Shown here in pieces: positions 17,554 to 26,699 of a stretch of 64,000 nt of DNA. The notes beneath the pieces were generated by a model, which did not search any database, was not told the DNA's origin, and was given only the letters and a program-made list of their open reading frames with translations. Source of the DNA: CAYMPH01 sp964392365 (lineage in GTDB: Bacteria; Spirochaetota; UBA4802; UBA5550); assembly GCA_964392365.1 (NCBI GenBank), contig CAYMPH010000010.1:1-64000 (forward strand). Reading direction: 5' to 3'. The position numbers and the translations under genes are program-made. Every line of letters begins with the position of its first letter. Within the stretch, counting starts at the first letter, position 1.

Positions 17554-18534
17554 ATGAAAATAAAATCAGAATGGGATTTGATCAAACAGATTTCTGCAAA
17601 AATCAAATTGAAGGGGCTTCCCCGGACTTCTGATGAGGTTATTTCCATCGGCGATGACTGCTTCGCATATAAAATATCCGACAACAGGTACGGTCTTATC
17701 AGCACTGATATGAGCGTTGAGGATGTGCATTTTACTAAAATCTGGTCTACTCCTGAACAGATAGGATTTAAAGCAATGGCGGGAAATATTTCCGATATAT
17801 CTGCAATGGGAGGGAATCCCAGATTTGCATTTATATCTATAGGAATTCCTGCTGCAATTTCAGAAGAATATGTCCTTTCTATCTATGACGGAATTATTGA
17901 AGCTGCAAATTCAGCAGGAGCAGTTTTATCCGGCGGGGACACTGTTTTATCAGAAAAAATAATTATTTCAATTTCAATTTACGGTGAATCTGTTAAATCA
18001 CCTGTAGGAAGATACGGTGCATCAGCCGGTGAATTTATTTATGTTACAGGAAATATAGGCGCTTCAAACGCCGGACTTTCTATACTTAAAACCTGCAATA
18101 AACAATTGAGCGAAAAGTATTCAAATCTCATTCAAAGACACCTGAAGCCTGATATAAGAAGTTCTATTATAGAAAAAATTCTAAATCAATTTTATCCAAC
18201 TGCTATGATCGATATTTCAGATGGACTTCTTTCAGATTTAAATCATATCTGCGTTTTAAGCGGAACCGGTTTTGAACTGAACATTGATCGTCTTCCAGTA
18301 ACAGATGAATTAAAATCATATTATCTTGAATCAGGAGTAAATTCTGCTAAATCAGCACTTGAAAGCGGTGAAGAATATGAACTGCTTTTTACTTCAAAAA
18401 TAGATTTACCTGATTCTTATATAAACAATATACAAATTACAAAAATCGGTAAAATCATTGATGAAAACTGCTATGCAATTATTAATGGCAAAAAAGAAAC
18501 TATTGATATCACTGGATACGATCATTTTAAATAA
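17554..18534 (+). CDS. thiL: Thiamine-monophosphate kinase
   Basis: 326 residues from the ATG at 17554, 9 nt after the gltX stop. ThiL/PurM-like fold: ISIGDDC (ATP/Mg loop) near residue 30, STDMSVEDVHFT, GNISDISAMGG, SGGDTV, and DISDGLLSDL, all hallmark metal- and nucleotide-binding segments of ThiL. It phosphorylates thiamine phosphate to thiamine pyrophosphate, the last step of TPP synthesis. No TPP riboswitch is visible upstream, since the gene is read from the gltX transcript. Confidence 0.94.
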   Translation: MKIKSEWDLIKQISAKIKLKGLPRTSDEVISIGDDCFAYKISDNRYGLISTDMSVEDVHFTKIWSTPEQIGFKAMAGNISDISAMGGNPRFAFISIGIPAAISEEYVLSIYDGIIEAANSAGAVLSGGDTVLSEKIIISISIYGESVKSPVGRYGASAGEFIYVTGNIGASNAGLSILKTCNKQLSEKYSNLIQRHLKPDIRSSIIEKILNQFYPTAMIDISDGLLSDLNHICVLSGTGFELNIDRLPVTDELKSYYLESGVNSAKSALESGEEYELLFTSKIDLPDSYINNIQITKIGKIIDENCYAIINGKKETIDITGYDHFK

Positions 18535-18638
18535 GAAATTTACTAAAGCATAATGTAATTTCCGCCTTTGCTGAAATACATAAGCTGTTCAGACTCAATA
18601 AGTATTAGTTGTAATGTTTAAAAATTCATGGAGGATTT

Positions 18639-19583
18639 ATGTTCGCAGGAATTGATATTGGCGGTACAAGTATTAAGGGAATTTTAACTGATAAATCCGG
18701 CAAAGAATACAGCTTTAGGGAAACACCAACTCCGAAAACAGCAGATGAAATAGATGATGCGATTTGCTCATTGATTGAAAATCTAGCAACATCTGCGTCT
18801 GTTTCAAAAATAGATATTCTCGGAATAGGACTTGGCTCGCCTGGAACTATAGATAAATCTAAAGGTGAAATTATAATAAGCCCGAACATCCCATCCTGGA
18901 AAAATCATCCATTAATAAAAAATATTCAGAAAAAAACCGGAATACAATGCGTTCTTGAAAACGATGCAACATCAGCGCTTGTGGGCGGTTGGTGGAAAGG
19001 AAATGGTTCTAAATTCAAACATTGGATTATGATAACACTTGGCACCGGAATCGGCGGCGGGGCGATTTTAGACAATAAAATTTATTCAGGCAGAAACGGA
19101 AGCTCACTTGAAATCGGTCACACAACAATTGATTTAAACGGCATTGAATGCGCCTGCGGAAACAGAGGATGTCTTGAAAAATATGCATCTGCAACAGCTC
19201 TCATTGATTTGACAGAAAAATATCTTAAAAAATTTAAAAATTCTTCAATCAATGAAAGACTTAAAAATGAAAAATTAACATCCCTTCTTGTTTACGAGGA
19301 AGCTTTAAAAAAGGATGAACTTGCAAAAAAAGTTTTTGATGAAGTATCATTTTATCTTGGAATTGGTATGGTTAACATAATAAATATTTTCAATCCTGAG
19401 GCAATTATTCTTGGAGGCGGTTTATCACAGGCTTTTAATATAATGCTTCCTGTAATTCAGAAAACGATTAATGAAAGAGCTCTGGCTGGATTAAAAGAAA
19501 ATGTAAAAATTCTTCAGTCAAAAGATTATATGAAGATGCCCAGCCTTGGAGCTGCTAAAATTGCAATGGAATCACTTAAATAG
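18639..19583 (+). CDS. ROK-family sugar kinase (glucokinase-like)
   Basis: 314 residues. It begins MFAGIDIGGTSIKGIL, the ROK ATP phosphate-1 loop. ENDATSALVGGWWKG holds the catalytic Asp region. The ROK zinc motif is ECACGNRGCLEKYAS (Cys-x-Cys-x4-Cys with an upstream His in LEIGHTTID). GTGIGGGAIL is the phosphate-2 loop. It phosphorylates glucose or another hexose/N-acyl-hexosamine with ATP; the sugar cannot be fixed from sequence. GGAGG lies 6-7 nt before the ATG. The Rieske gene follows after 4 nt, although the functions look unrelated. Confidence 0.9.
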   Translation: MFAGIDIGGTSIKGILTDKSGKEYSFRETPTPKTADEIDDAICSLIENLATSASVSKIDILGIGLGSPGTIDKSKGEIIISPNIPSWKNHPLIKNIQKKTGIQCVLENDATSALVGGWWKGNGSKFKHWIMITLGTGIGGGAILDNKIYSGRNGSSLEIGHTTIDLNGIECACGNRGCLEKYASATALIDLTEKYLKKFKNSSINERLKNEKLTSLLVYEEALKKDELAKKVFDEVSFYLGIGMVNIINIFNPEAIILGGGLSQAFNIMLPVIQKTINERALAGLKENVKILQSKDYMKMPSLGAAKIAMESLK

Positions 19584-19587
19584 AATA

Positions 19588-20004
19588 ATGAAAGAAAAAA
19601 AAACTTACGATAGAAAGTTTTTTTTAAAAATTGCATCATTTTCCATGACATTGTTTTCTATAGGATTTATTTTTCCTCTGATCGATAAATTCAGAACTTT
19701 TTCCATAAGCAGAAAAAATATTGAGCTGTCTGATGTTATTTCTGATGGTATAAATTTTTTTAGTAATTTTATTATAATAAAAAATTCAGAAAATATAAAA
19801 ATTTTATCTTCTAAATGTACGCATTTAGGATGCATTATAAAAAACAGAGATTCCAATGGAAATCTGGTCTGCTCATGTCACGGATCAGTTTTTTCACCAG
19901 ATGGCAGGGTTCTTGCAGGACCTGCCTCTTCAGATTTAAATGAATTAAAATGGCATAAAAATTCCAAGACAGGGAAAATAATTATTGAAGATGTTTCTGT
20001 TTAA
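19588..20004 (+). CDS. Rieske [2Fe-2S] subunit of a cytochrome bc-type complex
   Basis: 138 residues from the ATG at 19588. An N-terminal membrane anchor (about residues 10-30) is followed by the Rieske domain. Cluster ligands are C77 and H79 (CTHLGC) and C95 and H98 (CSCHGS), with the C82-C97 disulfide pair present. The domain is compact. The cytochrome b gene overlaps its end, so the two are translationally coupled. It is expected to pass electrons from quinol, via cytochrome b, to the multihaem cytochrome encoded next. Confidence 0.93.
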   Translation: MKEKKTYDRKFFLKIASFSMTLFSIGFIFPLIDKFRTFSISRKNIELSDVISDGINFFSNFIIIKNSENIKILSSKCTHLGCIIKNRDSNGNLVCSCHGSVFSPDGRVLAGPASSDLNELKWHKNSKTGKIIIEDVSV

Positions 20005-20884
20005 AAAAGGTTTTTTTTATACATGGAACAGATTTTTTCCATCAAATGGAATGCTGTCCGCTGCAGCATTTATTATTGCCGTTGTAACTGGATTTATCCT
20101 CGCTGTTCCATACGACCCGTATAAAGCAAAAGAATCAATCCAGATTATTATGATTACCAATCCTTCAGCTTCATTTATCAGATCTGCACATTACTGGAGC
20201 TCGCAGTTTTTTTTAATTTTCACAATAATCCATTTTTTTGAATATTTTTTAAATGCCGGTGAAAAAAATATTCAGAAAGGAGTCTGGTTCAGGCTTGTTA
20301 CTGCAATTCCTGTGACACTTTTTGTTATGCTCTCAGGATTTATTTTAAAGGGCGATAATGAAGGAATTATGGCAAATGAGATTCTCAGAGGAATTATTTC
20401 ACTTGTTCCTTTTATTGGAAGTTATCTTGAAAGTTTTCTTCTCGGAATGAAAAACAGCCTCCAGGTTGTATATATTCATCATGCTGCCACTGCAACAATC
20501 TATTTATTGATTATAATAATTGAGCATACAAAAAGAATCTGGCCGTCAGTTTATTCTTATTTATATATATTATCAGCAACAATAATTATATCATTTGCAA
20601 TCCCGGCTGGACTTCATTCGGATTCTGATCCGGTTCTTAAAGGTCCCTGGTATTTTGTTGGTTTGCAGGAAATTCTTCACTGGATGACCAATCCGGGTTT
20701 AGTCATATATGTAATGCTGTTTATAATTTTATTGCTGTTTCTTTTGAGATTTGCTGAAAATAAAATTTATGCTATTATCCGGTATTTTATAATAATAAAT
20801 TTCTTTATTTATTTCATTTCATTTATTATTGGATGGTTTTTTCGCGGAGAAAACTGGAAGCTGATTTTCCCGGGTATTAATTAA
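19991..20884 (+). CDS. Cytochrome b subunit (quinol:cytochrome c oxidoreductase-type)
   Basis: 297 residues from the ATG at 19991, overlapping the Rieske gene by 14 nt. About eight membrane helices. Haem ligands: H67 and H81 (14 apart) and H164 and H179 (15 apart), the b6-like spacing. GPWYFVGLQEILHWM near 220-235 is the counterpart of the PEWY quinol-oxidation motif, with the Glu missing, as in several menaquinol-type complexes. Both the b6 and subunit IV parts seem fused but shortened. It acts in the inner membrane with the Rieske protein and the multihaem cytochrome. Confidence 0.9.
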   Translation: MFLFKKGFFYTWNRFFPSNGMLSAAAFIIAVVTGFILAVPYDPYKAKESIQIIMITNPSASFIRSAHYWSSQFFLIFTIIHFFEYFLNAGEKNIQKGVWFRLVTAIPVTLFVMLSGFILKGDNEGIMANEILRGIISLVPFIGSYLESFLLGMKNSLQVVYIHHAATATIYLLIIIIEHTKRIWPSVYSYLYILSATIIISFAIPAGLHSDSDPVLKGPWYFVGLQEILHWMTNPGLVIYVMLFIILLLFLLRFAENKIYAIIRYFIIINFFIYFISFIIGWFFRGENWKLIFPGIN

Positions 20885-20885
20885 A

Positions 20886-22823
20886 ATGAAAAAATCAGCA
20901 CGGGAAATAATAACAATCATTCTCATATCTTTATTATGCTTTTTTTCTTTTTCAATTATTATTTATTATTCCATTTATGAAAAAAATATTTTTAATGAAT
21001 CTATAAAGCTTTCCGGCGGAAAAGGAATTACTTCAGTTCCTATTATTAATGGAAATAAAGAAGGATGCCCGGTCTGCCATTCCGGGATGAAAGGTTTTTC
21101 CAGTTCACATGACCCGGAAGCAATAGGATGTTATTCATGCCATAATGGCAATCCCCTTTCTATAGATAAAAAAACTGCTCATGAAAATCTGATTAAAATT
21201 CCAGGAAATCTTTTAACAGCTGAAAAATCCTGCGGCAGATCAGGATGTCATGATGATATAGTTAAGAGAGTGAATAATTCTCTAATGGGAACAGGCAGGG
21301 GAATGGTTTCGGTAAACAGATATGTATTCGGTGAAAGTTCAAGTCCTGACGGAACCGGTCATCTGTCAAAATTATCAAAATCGCCTGCAGATACTCATTT
21401 GAAACAGCTTTGCTCTCCCTGCCACCTTGGAAACAGTAAAAATTTTGCAGGTCCTGTTGTTGATGATTTTACTGGCGGAGGATGTCTTGCCTGTCATCTG
21501 GAATATTCCAAAGATGCTGCAGGTGATTTAAAAAATTATCTCAAAAATAATATACTGATAACTTCTCATCCTAAACTAACGGTTAATGCGGATAACAGCA
21601 AATGTTTTGAATGCCATAACAGATCAGCGAGGATTTCAACTAATTACGAAGGATGGCACGAAACTCTCATTTCAAAAAATAATATTCCCCAAAAAGGGAA
21701 ATACAGAGTTCTTGCAGACGGGCGGGTTTTTGAGAAAAAACCTCACGATATACATTATGAAAAAGGTTTACAATGCATTGACTGCCATACTTCAAGAGAA
21801 ACAATGGGAGACGGCAAATCCTGCAATCATCAGGAGGAGCAGATAGAAATATCGTGCGAAGACTGCCATAGAACTTCCAAACCGAAAACTGTTCCATATA
21901 ATCAGCTTGATGATGAATCCAAAAAAATACTGAAACTAAGAAAAGAAAACACTGATAAAAAATATCTTCTTCTGGAAAAAAACGGACGCCCGATGATAAA
22001 TGTATATCAGGATGCTTCCGGCAGGCTTCTATTAAAATCTAAACTGAATTTATCATCAGGCAAACAGAATGTTTACAATTTAAAAGCTCCGTCCGGTATC
22101 TGCAGCAAGGCTGTTTCAGGTCATGACCGTATTTCCTGCCAGAGCTGTCATACATCATGGTCACCCACCTGTGTTTCATGTCATACTAAATTCAACCCTG
22201 AATCCGGATTATTTAAAAAAGCCGAAAGACATTTGTTTAATAAAACATCAGGTGTATGGGAGGAATATATTGATCATTTTTACGCGCTGCCCCCATCTCT
22301 CGGTATCAGACTTAAAAACGGGGTAGAAAGAATTGACACTTTTATTCCTGGAATGGTTTTAACAATAGACGGAATTAATAACGGGTTAAATAAACTAAAA
22401 AATGGTGAAAAAAACTATCAGATTTTTAAAAGGCTGTATGCCCCTACTTCATCTCATACGACAGTTAAAAACGCAAGATCCTGCGAATCCTGCCATACTG
22501 ATTCAAGAACACTTGGTTTCGGATCAGGAAAATTTAATATAGAAAAAATTAAAAATGAAATGGTGAAAATATTTTTTGAGAGCGATTATGTAAATCATCA
22601 GGCTGATAATTTACCTCTTGATTCGTGGATAAAACCATTTGAAGATATTGAAAAGCCTGCCTCAACGAGAATAGGAGCAAGGCCATTTAATACAAAAGAA
22701 CAGAAAAAAATTTTAGTTGTAGGCAGATGCCTCTCCTGTCATAAGGGCACGAATGAAAATATTAAAACGATTTATTCAGATTTTAATAAAGCTTTAAAAA
22801 TAAGGAAAAGTTTCTGCAATTGA
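20886..22823 (+). CDS. Multihaem c-type cytochrome (about 11-12 haems)
   Basis: 645 residues with an N-terminal membrane anchor (about 7-30). I count eleven CXXCH haem-binding motifs: CPVCH, CYSCH, CSPCH, CLACH, CFECH, CIDCH, CEDCH, CQSCH, CVSCH, CESCH and CLSCH. There is also an atypical CGRSGCH (Cx4CH) that may bind a twelfth. It begins one base after the cytochrome b stop. It probably replaces cytochrome c1 as electron acceptor of the Rieske/b pair and faces the periplasm. The exact electron sink is not visible in the window. Confidence 0.93.
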   Translation: MKKSAREIITIILISLLCFFSFSIIIYYSIYEKNIFNESIKLSGGKGITSVPIINGNKEGCPVCHSGMKGFSSSHDPEAIGCYSCHNGNPLSIDKKTAHENLIKIPGNLLTAEKSCGRSGCHDDIVKRVNNSLMGTGRGMVSVNRYVFGESSSPDGTGHLSKLSKSPADTHLKQLCSPCHLGNSKNFAGPVVDDFTGGGCLACHLEYSKDAAGDLKNYLKNNILITSHPKLTVNADNSKCFECHNRSARISTNYEGWHETLISKNNIPQKGKYRVLADGRVFEKKPHDIHYEKGLQCIDCHTSRETMGDGKSCNHQEEQIEISCEDCHRTSKPKTVPYNQLDDESKKILKLRKENTDKKYLLLEKNGRPMINVYQDASGRLLLKSKLNLSSGKQNVYNLKAPSGICSKAVSGHDRISCQSCHTSWSPTCVSCHTKFNPESGLFKKAERHLFNKTSGVWEEYIDHFYALPPSLGIRLKNGVERIDTFIPGMVLTIDGINNGLNKLKNGEKNYQIFKRLYAPTSSHTTVKNARSCESCHTDSRTLGFGSGKFNIEKIKNEMVKIFFESDYVNHQADNLPLDSWIKPFEDIEKPASTRIGARPFNTKEQKKILVVGRCLSCHKGTNENIKTIYSDFNKALKIRKSFCN

Positions 22824-22827
22824 ATTT

Positions 22828-24774
22828 ATGAATAATAAAAACATCAATAATTTATATATATTTTTAATTTTTATACTTCTATTCATTTTTCCTGTATTTT
22901 TATATAGAATTGAAGTATATAATTTAATGTATGTTATTTACCCTGAGTTTGATAATCTGAAGTTTTATGATTATTTGATAATCTGCAGAGATAATGATCT
23001 GCAATTTATATACAAACCTCTAATTATAATATTTCTGATTTCATTTATACCGTTTATAATTAATAAAAATAAAATTATAATTCTTGGGGTCTTGCTTTGT
23101 TTTTATGCATCGATATTTTTAATTTTTGCTGAATTTTTCAGTATTTATCAGACATCATTTCAGATTAATTTTATTGGAAAAGAACATTTCACCGGAATTG
23201 CAGCAATGCTTTCTTCAGCTTTTGCTGAGATATCTGCAATTTTTTATCTTAAAACAGTTTTTGTTTCCTCATTAATTTTTGCAATCTGCTTTTTTTTATA
23301 TAAAAAAGAAGATTTTATAATCAATAAAAGATTTATATATATTACAGGAATATTCATTCTATTAAGTCTTTCATATATATTCCCTTCAGCTGAAATTTCA
23401 AAAATTAATTTTTTGAATGAAAAAGATAATCTGTCAAAACAGAAAATTATTTCTCAGCTTTTTGAATTCAGTATTAATCCATGGAATGAATTCTTTTCAT
23501 TTAGTAAACAACCAGTTAAAGAAAATATCAGCTCTTCTGAAAAGTTTAACTTTAAATTAAATACAGATTCCCTTGAATCAGACAAACGGATCCATTTATC
23601 AGGAATTATTCCTAAAAATAAAAAATACAATATTATACTATATTTTTTTGAATCTACTGCATATTCTTATTTAAATATAAAAATCGGTGATAAAGAAGTT
23701 ACCGGTGAAATGAATAAACTTTCCAGAAATAGTTTTTTTGCAAAAAATCATTATGCAAATTTTCCTTTATCTGCAAATGCACTTCTTTCTGTTTTAACTT
23801 CATCGTATGATTCAAATTCAAAAGATCCTGTAATTTCGGTTTATCCTGATATTAAGCTCAAATCAATAACTGAAATTCTGAAGGAAAACGGATACAATAC
23901 GGCACTGATTCATACCGGCGGTCTCGGCTACGCGGGACAGAACAGATTTTTAAAAAATAGAAAATTTGATAAAATAATTGAATTTAAAGAATTAGAAAAA
24001 ATACCTCCTTTTAATAATCAGGTGGGATGGGGTTTAGATGAAAGGGCATTGATAGAGCCAGCAGTAAATTTTATTAAAGAAAGCGGCAGTAAGCCGTATT
24101 TTATTACGCTATTGCCGGTTAATCCGCATCATCCATATGCTATTCCTGATCAGAAATTCAACATAACAAAAAATATGAAAACATCGAGCTGGTCTAATTA
24201 TTTAAGCTCACTATATTATTCTGATTATGCTCTCGGAGAATTGATAAAGCGACTTGAATCTGAAAAAATGCTCGATAATACGCTTGTGTTTATTTTTGCA
24301 GATCATGGAGAAGCTTTTTATCAACATAAAGGAAATTATAACCACCCTTTTTATCTTTATGAAGAAAATGTACATGTTCCTTTTATGATCTATAATAAAA
24401 AACTTTTTCCTGATAAAATAGAATACGAAGGAATAACACGCCATATAGATATAACTCCAACTATTCTTAATTTATTGAAAATAAATCTTCAGCCTGAATA
24501 TGAAGGCATACCGATTTTCAGTTCAAAACGTGATCAGCTAGCACTGATTCATACATACTGGAAAGACGATATTATGGCAATTCGCGACGGGAAATGGAAA
24601 TATATATTTAATTTCAGCACAGGTTTTGAAGAATTGTTTGATATTTCATCTGACCTTTCTGAGAAAAATAATATTGCTGCTGATAATAAAATTATTGCCA
24701 AAAGATATGCCAACTTTATTAATTCCGCAAGGATTTATAAAAAGGAATTTTATAACCGGGTTTTATCAAAATAG
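22828..24774 (+). CDS. Membrane-anchored sulfatase / LTA synthase-like phosphotransferase
   Basis: 648 residues. About five N-terminal membrane helices (to about residue 190) precede an extracytoplasmic alkaline-phosphatase-superfamily domain. NIILYFFESTAYSYL carries the metal-binding Glu and the probable nucleophile Thr. FADHGEAFYQH supplies Asp and His metal ligands, and HIDITPTILNLL is another family marker. Relatives transfer phosphoglycerol or phosphoethanolamine to envelope glycans, or cleave sulfate esters; which applies here is open. It starts 4 nt after the multihaem cytochrome stop and is likely in the same transcript. Confidence 0.82.
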   Translation: MNNKNINNLYIFLIFILLFIFPVFLYRIEVYNLMYVIYPEFDNLKFYDYLIICRDNDLQFIYKPLIIIFLISFIPFIINKNKIIILGVLLCFYASIFLIFAEFFSIYQTSFQINFIGKEHFTGIAAMLSSAFAEISAIFYLKTVFVSSLIFAICFFLYKKEDFIINKRFIYITGIFILLSLSYIFPSAEISKINFLNEKDNLSKQKIISQLFEFSINPWNEFFSFSKQPVKENISSSEKFNFKLNTDSLESDKRIHLSGIIPKNKKYNIILYFFESTAYSYLNIKIGDKEVTGEMNKLSRNSFFAKNHYANFPLSANALLSVLTSSYDSNSKDPVISVYPDIKLKSITEILKENGYNTALIHTGGLGYAGQNRFLKNRKFDKIIEFKELEKIPPFNNQVGWGLDERALIEPAVNFIKESGSKPYFITLLPVNPHHPYAIPDQKFNITKNMKTSSWSNYLSSLYYSDYALGELIKRLESEKMLDNTLVFIFADHGEAFYQHKGNYNHPFYLYEENVHVPFMIYNKKLFPDKIEYEGITRHIDITPTILNLLKINLQPEYEGIPIFSSKRDQLALIHTYWKDDIMAIRDGKWKYIFNFSTGFEELFDISSDLSEKNNIAADNKIIAKRYANFINSARIYKKEFYNRVLSK

Positions 24775-24790
24775 AGAAAGCGGGACAAAT

Positions 24791-25591
24791 GTGGATATAA
24801 TACATTTTTTGCAGCATATGGATTTAAATAATTTAAAAACTTTTAATATGATTTTATATGCTTTTATTGCTATTGGTCTTGTTATCTTTATTGTTTTATT
24901 TTATTTAACTGCTCCTTACGGCGGAAGACATACTTCAACAGCCTGGGGACCGCAAATCAGCAGCAGAACCGGCTGGTTGTTCATGGAAATCCCGGCTTCG
25001 CTTCTGTTCGCTATTTATTTTATAATGAGTACAGAAAAAACAAATCCTGTTCTTATAGTTTTTTTTATTATCTGGCAGAGCCATTATTTTCACAGAGCAT
25101 TTATTTTTCCTTTTTATATAAAAAGTAAAGCCAAGATGCCGTTAACAGTTGCCATGATGGGGCTGACATTTAATTCTGTTAATACTTATATTCAGGGTGC
25201 ATGGCTTTTTATTTTCGCTCCTATTTATACATACACAAATGCCTGGTTCACATCTCCACAATTTATCATTGGTGTAATAATTTTTTTTAGCGGTTATATA
25301 ATTAATAAAAACGCCGATTCGATTTTAAAAGCTCTCAGAGAAAAGTCACAAAATGGATATGAAATTCCATATGGAGGTCTTTATAAATTTATATCCTGCC
25401 CAAATTATTTCGGTGAAATAATTGAATGGATCGGCTGGGCAATTTTAACATGGTCTTTTGCAGGAGCTGCTTTCGCTTTCTGGACAATAGCAAATCTTGC
25501 TCCAAGAGCTTTAGCTAATCACAGATGGTATATAAGTCATTTTGAAAATTACCCAAAGGACAGGAAAGCTCTTATCCCATATTTATTTTAA
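24791..25591 (+). CDS. Steroid 5-alpha-reductase-family membrane protein
   Basis: About 266 residues from a GTG at 24791, which has a weak AAGCGGGA upstream; an ATG at 24818 is the alternative start. Six or so membrane helices. The C-terminal half has the family pattern EIPYGGLYKFISCPNYFGEIIEW (split here: YGGLYKFISCPNYFGE) and AFWTIANLAPRALANHRWY, ending FPKDRKALIPYLF-like (YPKDRKALIPYLF). It belongs with 3-oxo-5-alpha-steroid 4-dehydrogenase-like proteins (PF02544), NADPH-dependent enoyl reductases of isoprenoid or steroid lipids. Steroids are unlikely in this bacterium, so a polyprenyl or quinone-type lipid is a better guess. Confidence 0.8.
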   Translation: MDIIHFLQHMDLNNLKTFNMILYAFIAIGLVIFIVLFYLTAPYGGRHTSTAWGPQISSRTGWLFMEIPASLLFAIYFIMSTEKTNPVLIVFFIIWQSHYFHRAFIFPFYIKSKAKMPLTVAMMGLTFNSVNTYIQGAWLFIFAPIYTYTNAWFTSPQFIIGVIIFFSGYIINKNADSILKALREKSQNGYEIPYGGLYKFISCPNYFGEIIEWIGWAILTWSFAGAAFAFWTIANLAPRALANHRWYISHFENYPKDRKALIPYLF

Positions 25592-25628
25592 TTTTTTGAA
25601 ATTTTTTTAATGAATCGGAGTAATTCCA

Positions 25629-26675
25629 ATGAAAAATATTTCTATAATCGGCGCAACAGGTTTTGGAGGACTTGGCTTAATTGATTTAATATTAAAGCAT
25701 CCAGGTCTGAAAATCAAACAGCTTGTTGCGAGAAAAGATTCAGGAAATCCTGTGAGTTCAGTTTTTCCTCATCTGAAAGGATTCTGCGATATTGAAGTTG
25801 AAGATCCGGCAAATATTTCATTTGAAAAAATTGACCTTGCTTTTTTTTCCACTCCTGACAGAGCAGGAATGACTCTTATTAAGGAATTTCACAGCAGAAA
25901 TATCCCTGTAATTGATTTTAGCGGTGATTTCCGTTTTAATTCAGTAGAAGATTATAAAGTATATGCAGAGAATAAAGGAATGGAAAGCACTCACCTTTCG
26001 CCCGAGTTACTGAGTCAGGCTGTATATGGTCTGCCTGAGAAATTCAGTTCAAAATTAAAAACTGCAAAAATTGTAGGCAATCCCGGTTGTTTTTCAATTT
26101 GTATGATATTAGGACTTTTACCAGCTGCAGAAAATAACTTCCTGGATTCAGATACAATTATCTGTGACGGGAAAACCGGAGTTTCCGGAGCAGGAAAAAA
26201 TTCCGGCGAACCTAATCTTTATCCGCAGAGATATGAAAATATAAATACATACCGCGAAGGAAAACATCAGCATCTTGTTGAAGTTGAAAATTTAATAAAT
26301 TTCAACTCAAACAGAAAAAGAAAAATATTTTTTGTTCCTCAGATAGTTCCAATGAACAGGGGAATCATGACCACTATGTATTCAGATGCACCTGAAGGCT
26401 GCACAACTGAAAAACTATTGAATCTTTATAAGGATTATTACTCAAAAAGCCCATTTGTAGTAATTTCTGATAAATCTCCTAATACTGCATACGTACGCGG
26501 TTCAAACAGATGCCTGATTAGACCTTTTGTAGATAATAGAACCGGTAAAATATGCATAACATCAGTAATAGACAATCTGATGAAGGGGCAATCCGGGAAT
26601 GCAATACAAACTGCAAATCTTATGCTTGGTTTTGAAGAAAAAGCCGGTCTTGATTTCCCGGGATTTTATCCATAA
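25629..26675 (+). CDS. argC: N-acetyl-gamma-glutamyl-phosphate reductase
   Basis: 348 residues. SIIGATGFGGLGLIDLIL is the N-terminal NADP loop. GNPGCFSICMILGLLP contains the catalytic Cys154. KTGVSGAGKN and HQHLVEVE (substrate-site His) are present. It reduces N-acetylglutamyl phosphate to the semialdehyde, step three of arginine synthesis. No other arg gene lies beside it. ATCGGAG about 8-10 nt before the ATG at 25629 is a usable ribosome-binding site. Confidence 0.95.
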   Translation: MKNISIIGATGFGGLGLIDLILKHPGLKIKQLVARKDSGNPVSSVFPHLKGFCDIEVEDPANISFEKIDLAFFSTPDRAGMTLIKEFHSRNIPVIDFSGDFRFNSVEDYKVYAENKGMESTHLSPELLSQAVYGLPEKFSSKLKTAKIVGNPGCFSICMILGLLPAAENNFLDSDTIICDGKTGVSGAGKNSGEPNLYPQRYENINTYREGKHQHLVEVENLINFNSNRKRKIFFVPQIVPMNRGIMTTMYSDAPEGCTTEKLLNLYKDYYSKSPFVVISDKSPNTAYVRGSNRCLIRPFVDNRTGKICITSVIDNLMKGQSGNAIQTANLMLGFEEKAGLDFPGFYP

Positions 26676-26699
26676 AATAAATAACAAGAAGAAGAAAGT

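Noticed and set aside
17082..17705. A 207-residue minus-strand frame across the gltX-thiL junction
   Set aside because: It is Ser/Ile rich, antisense to two confidently assigned enzymes, and is a frame shadow.
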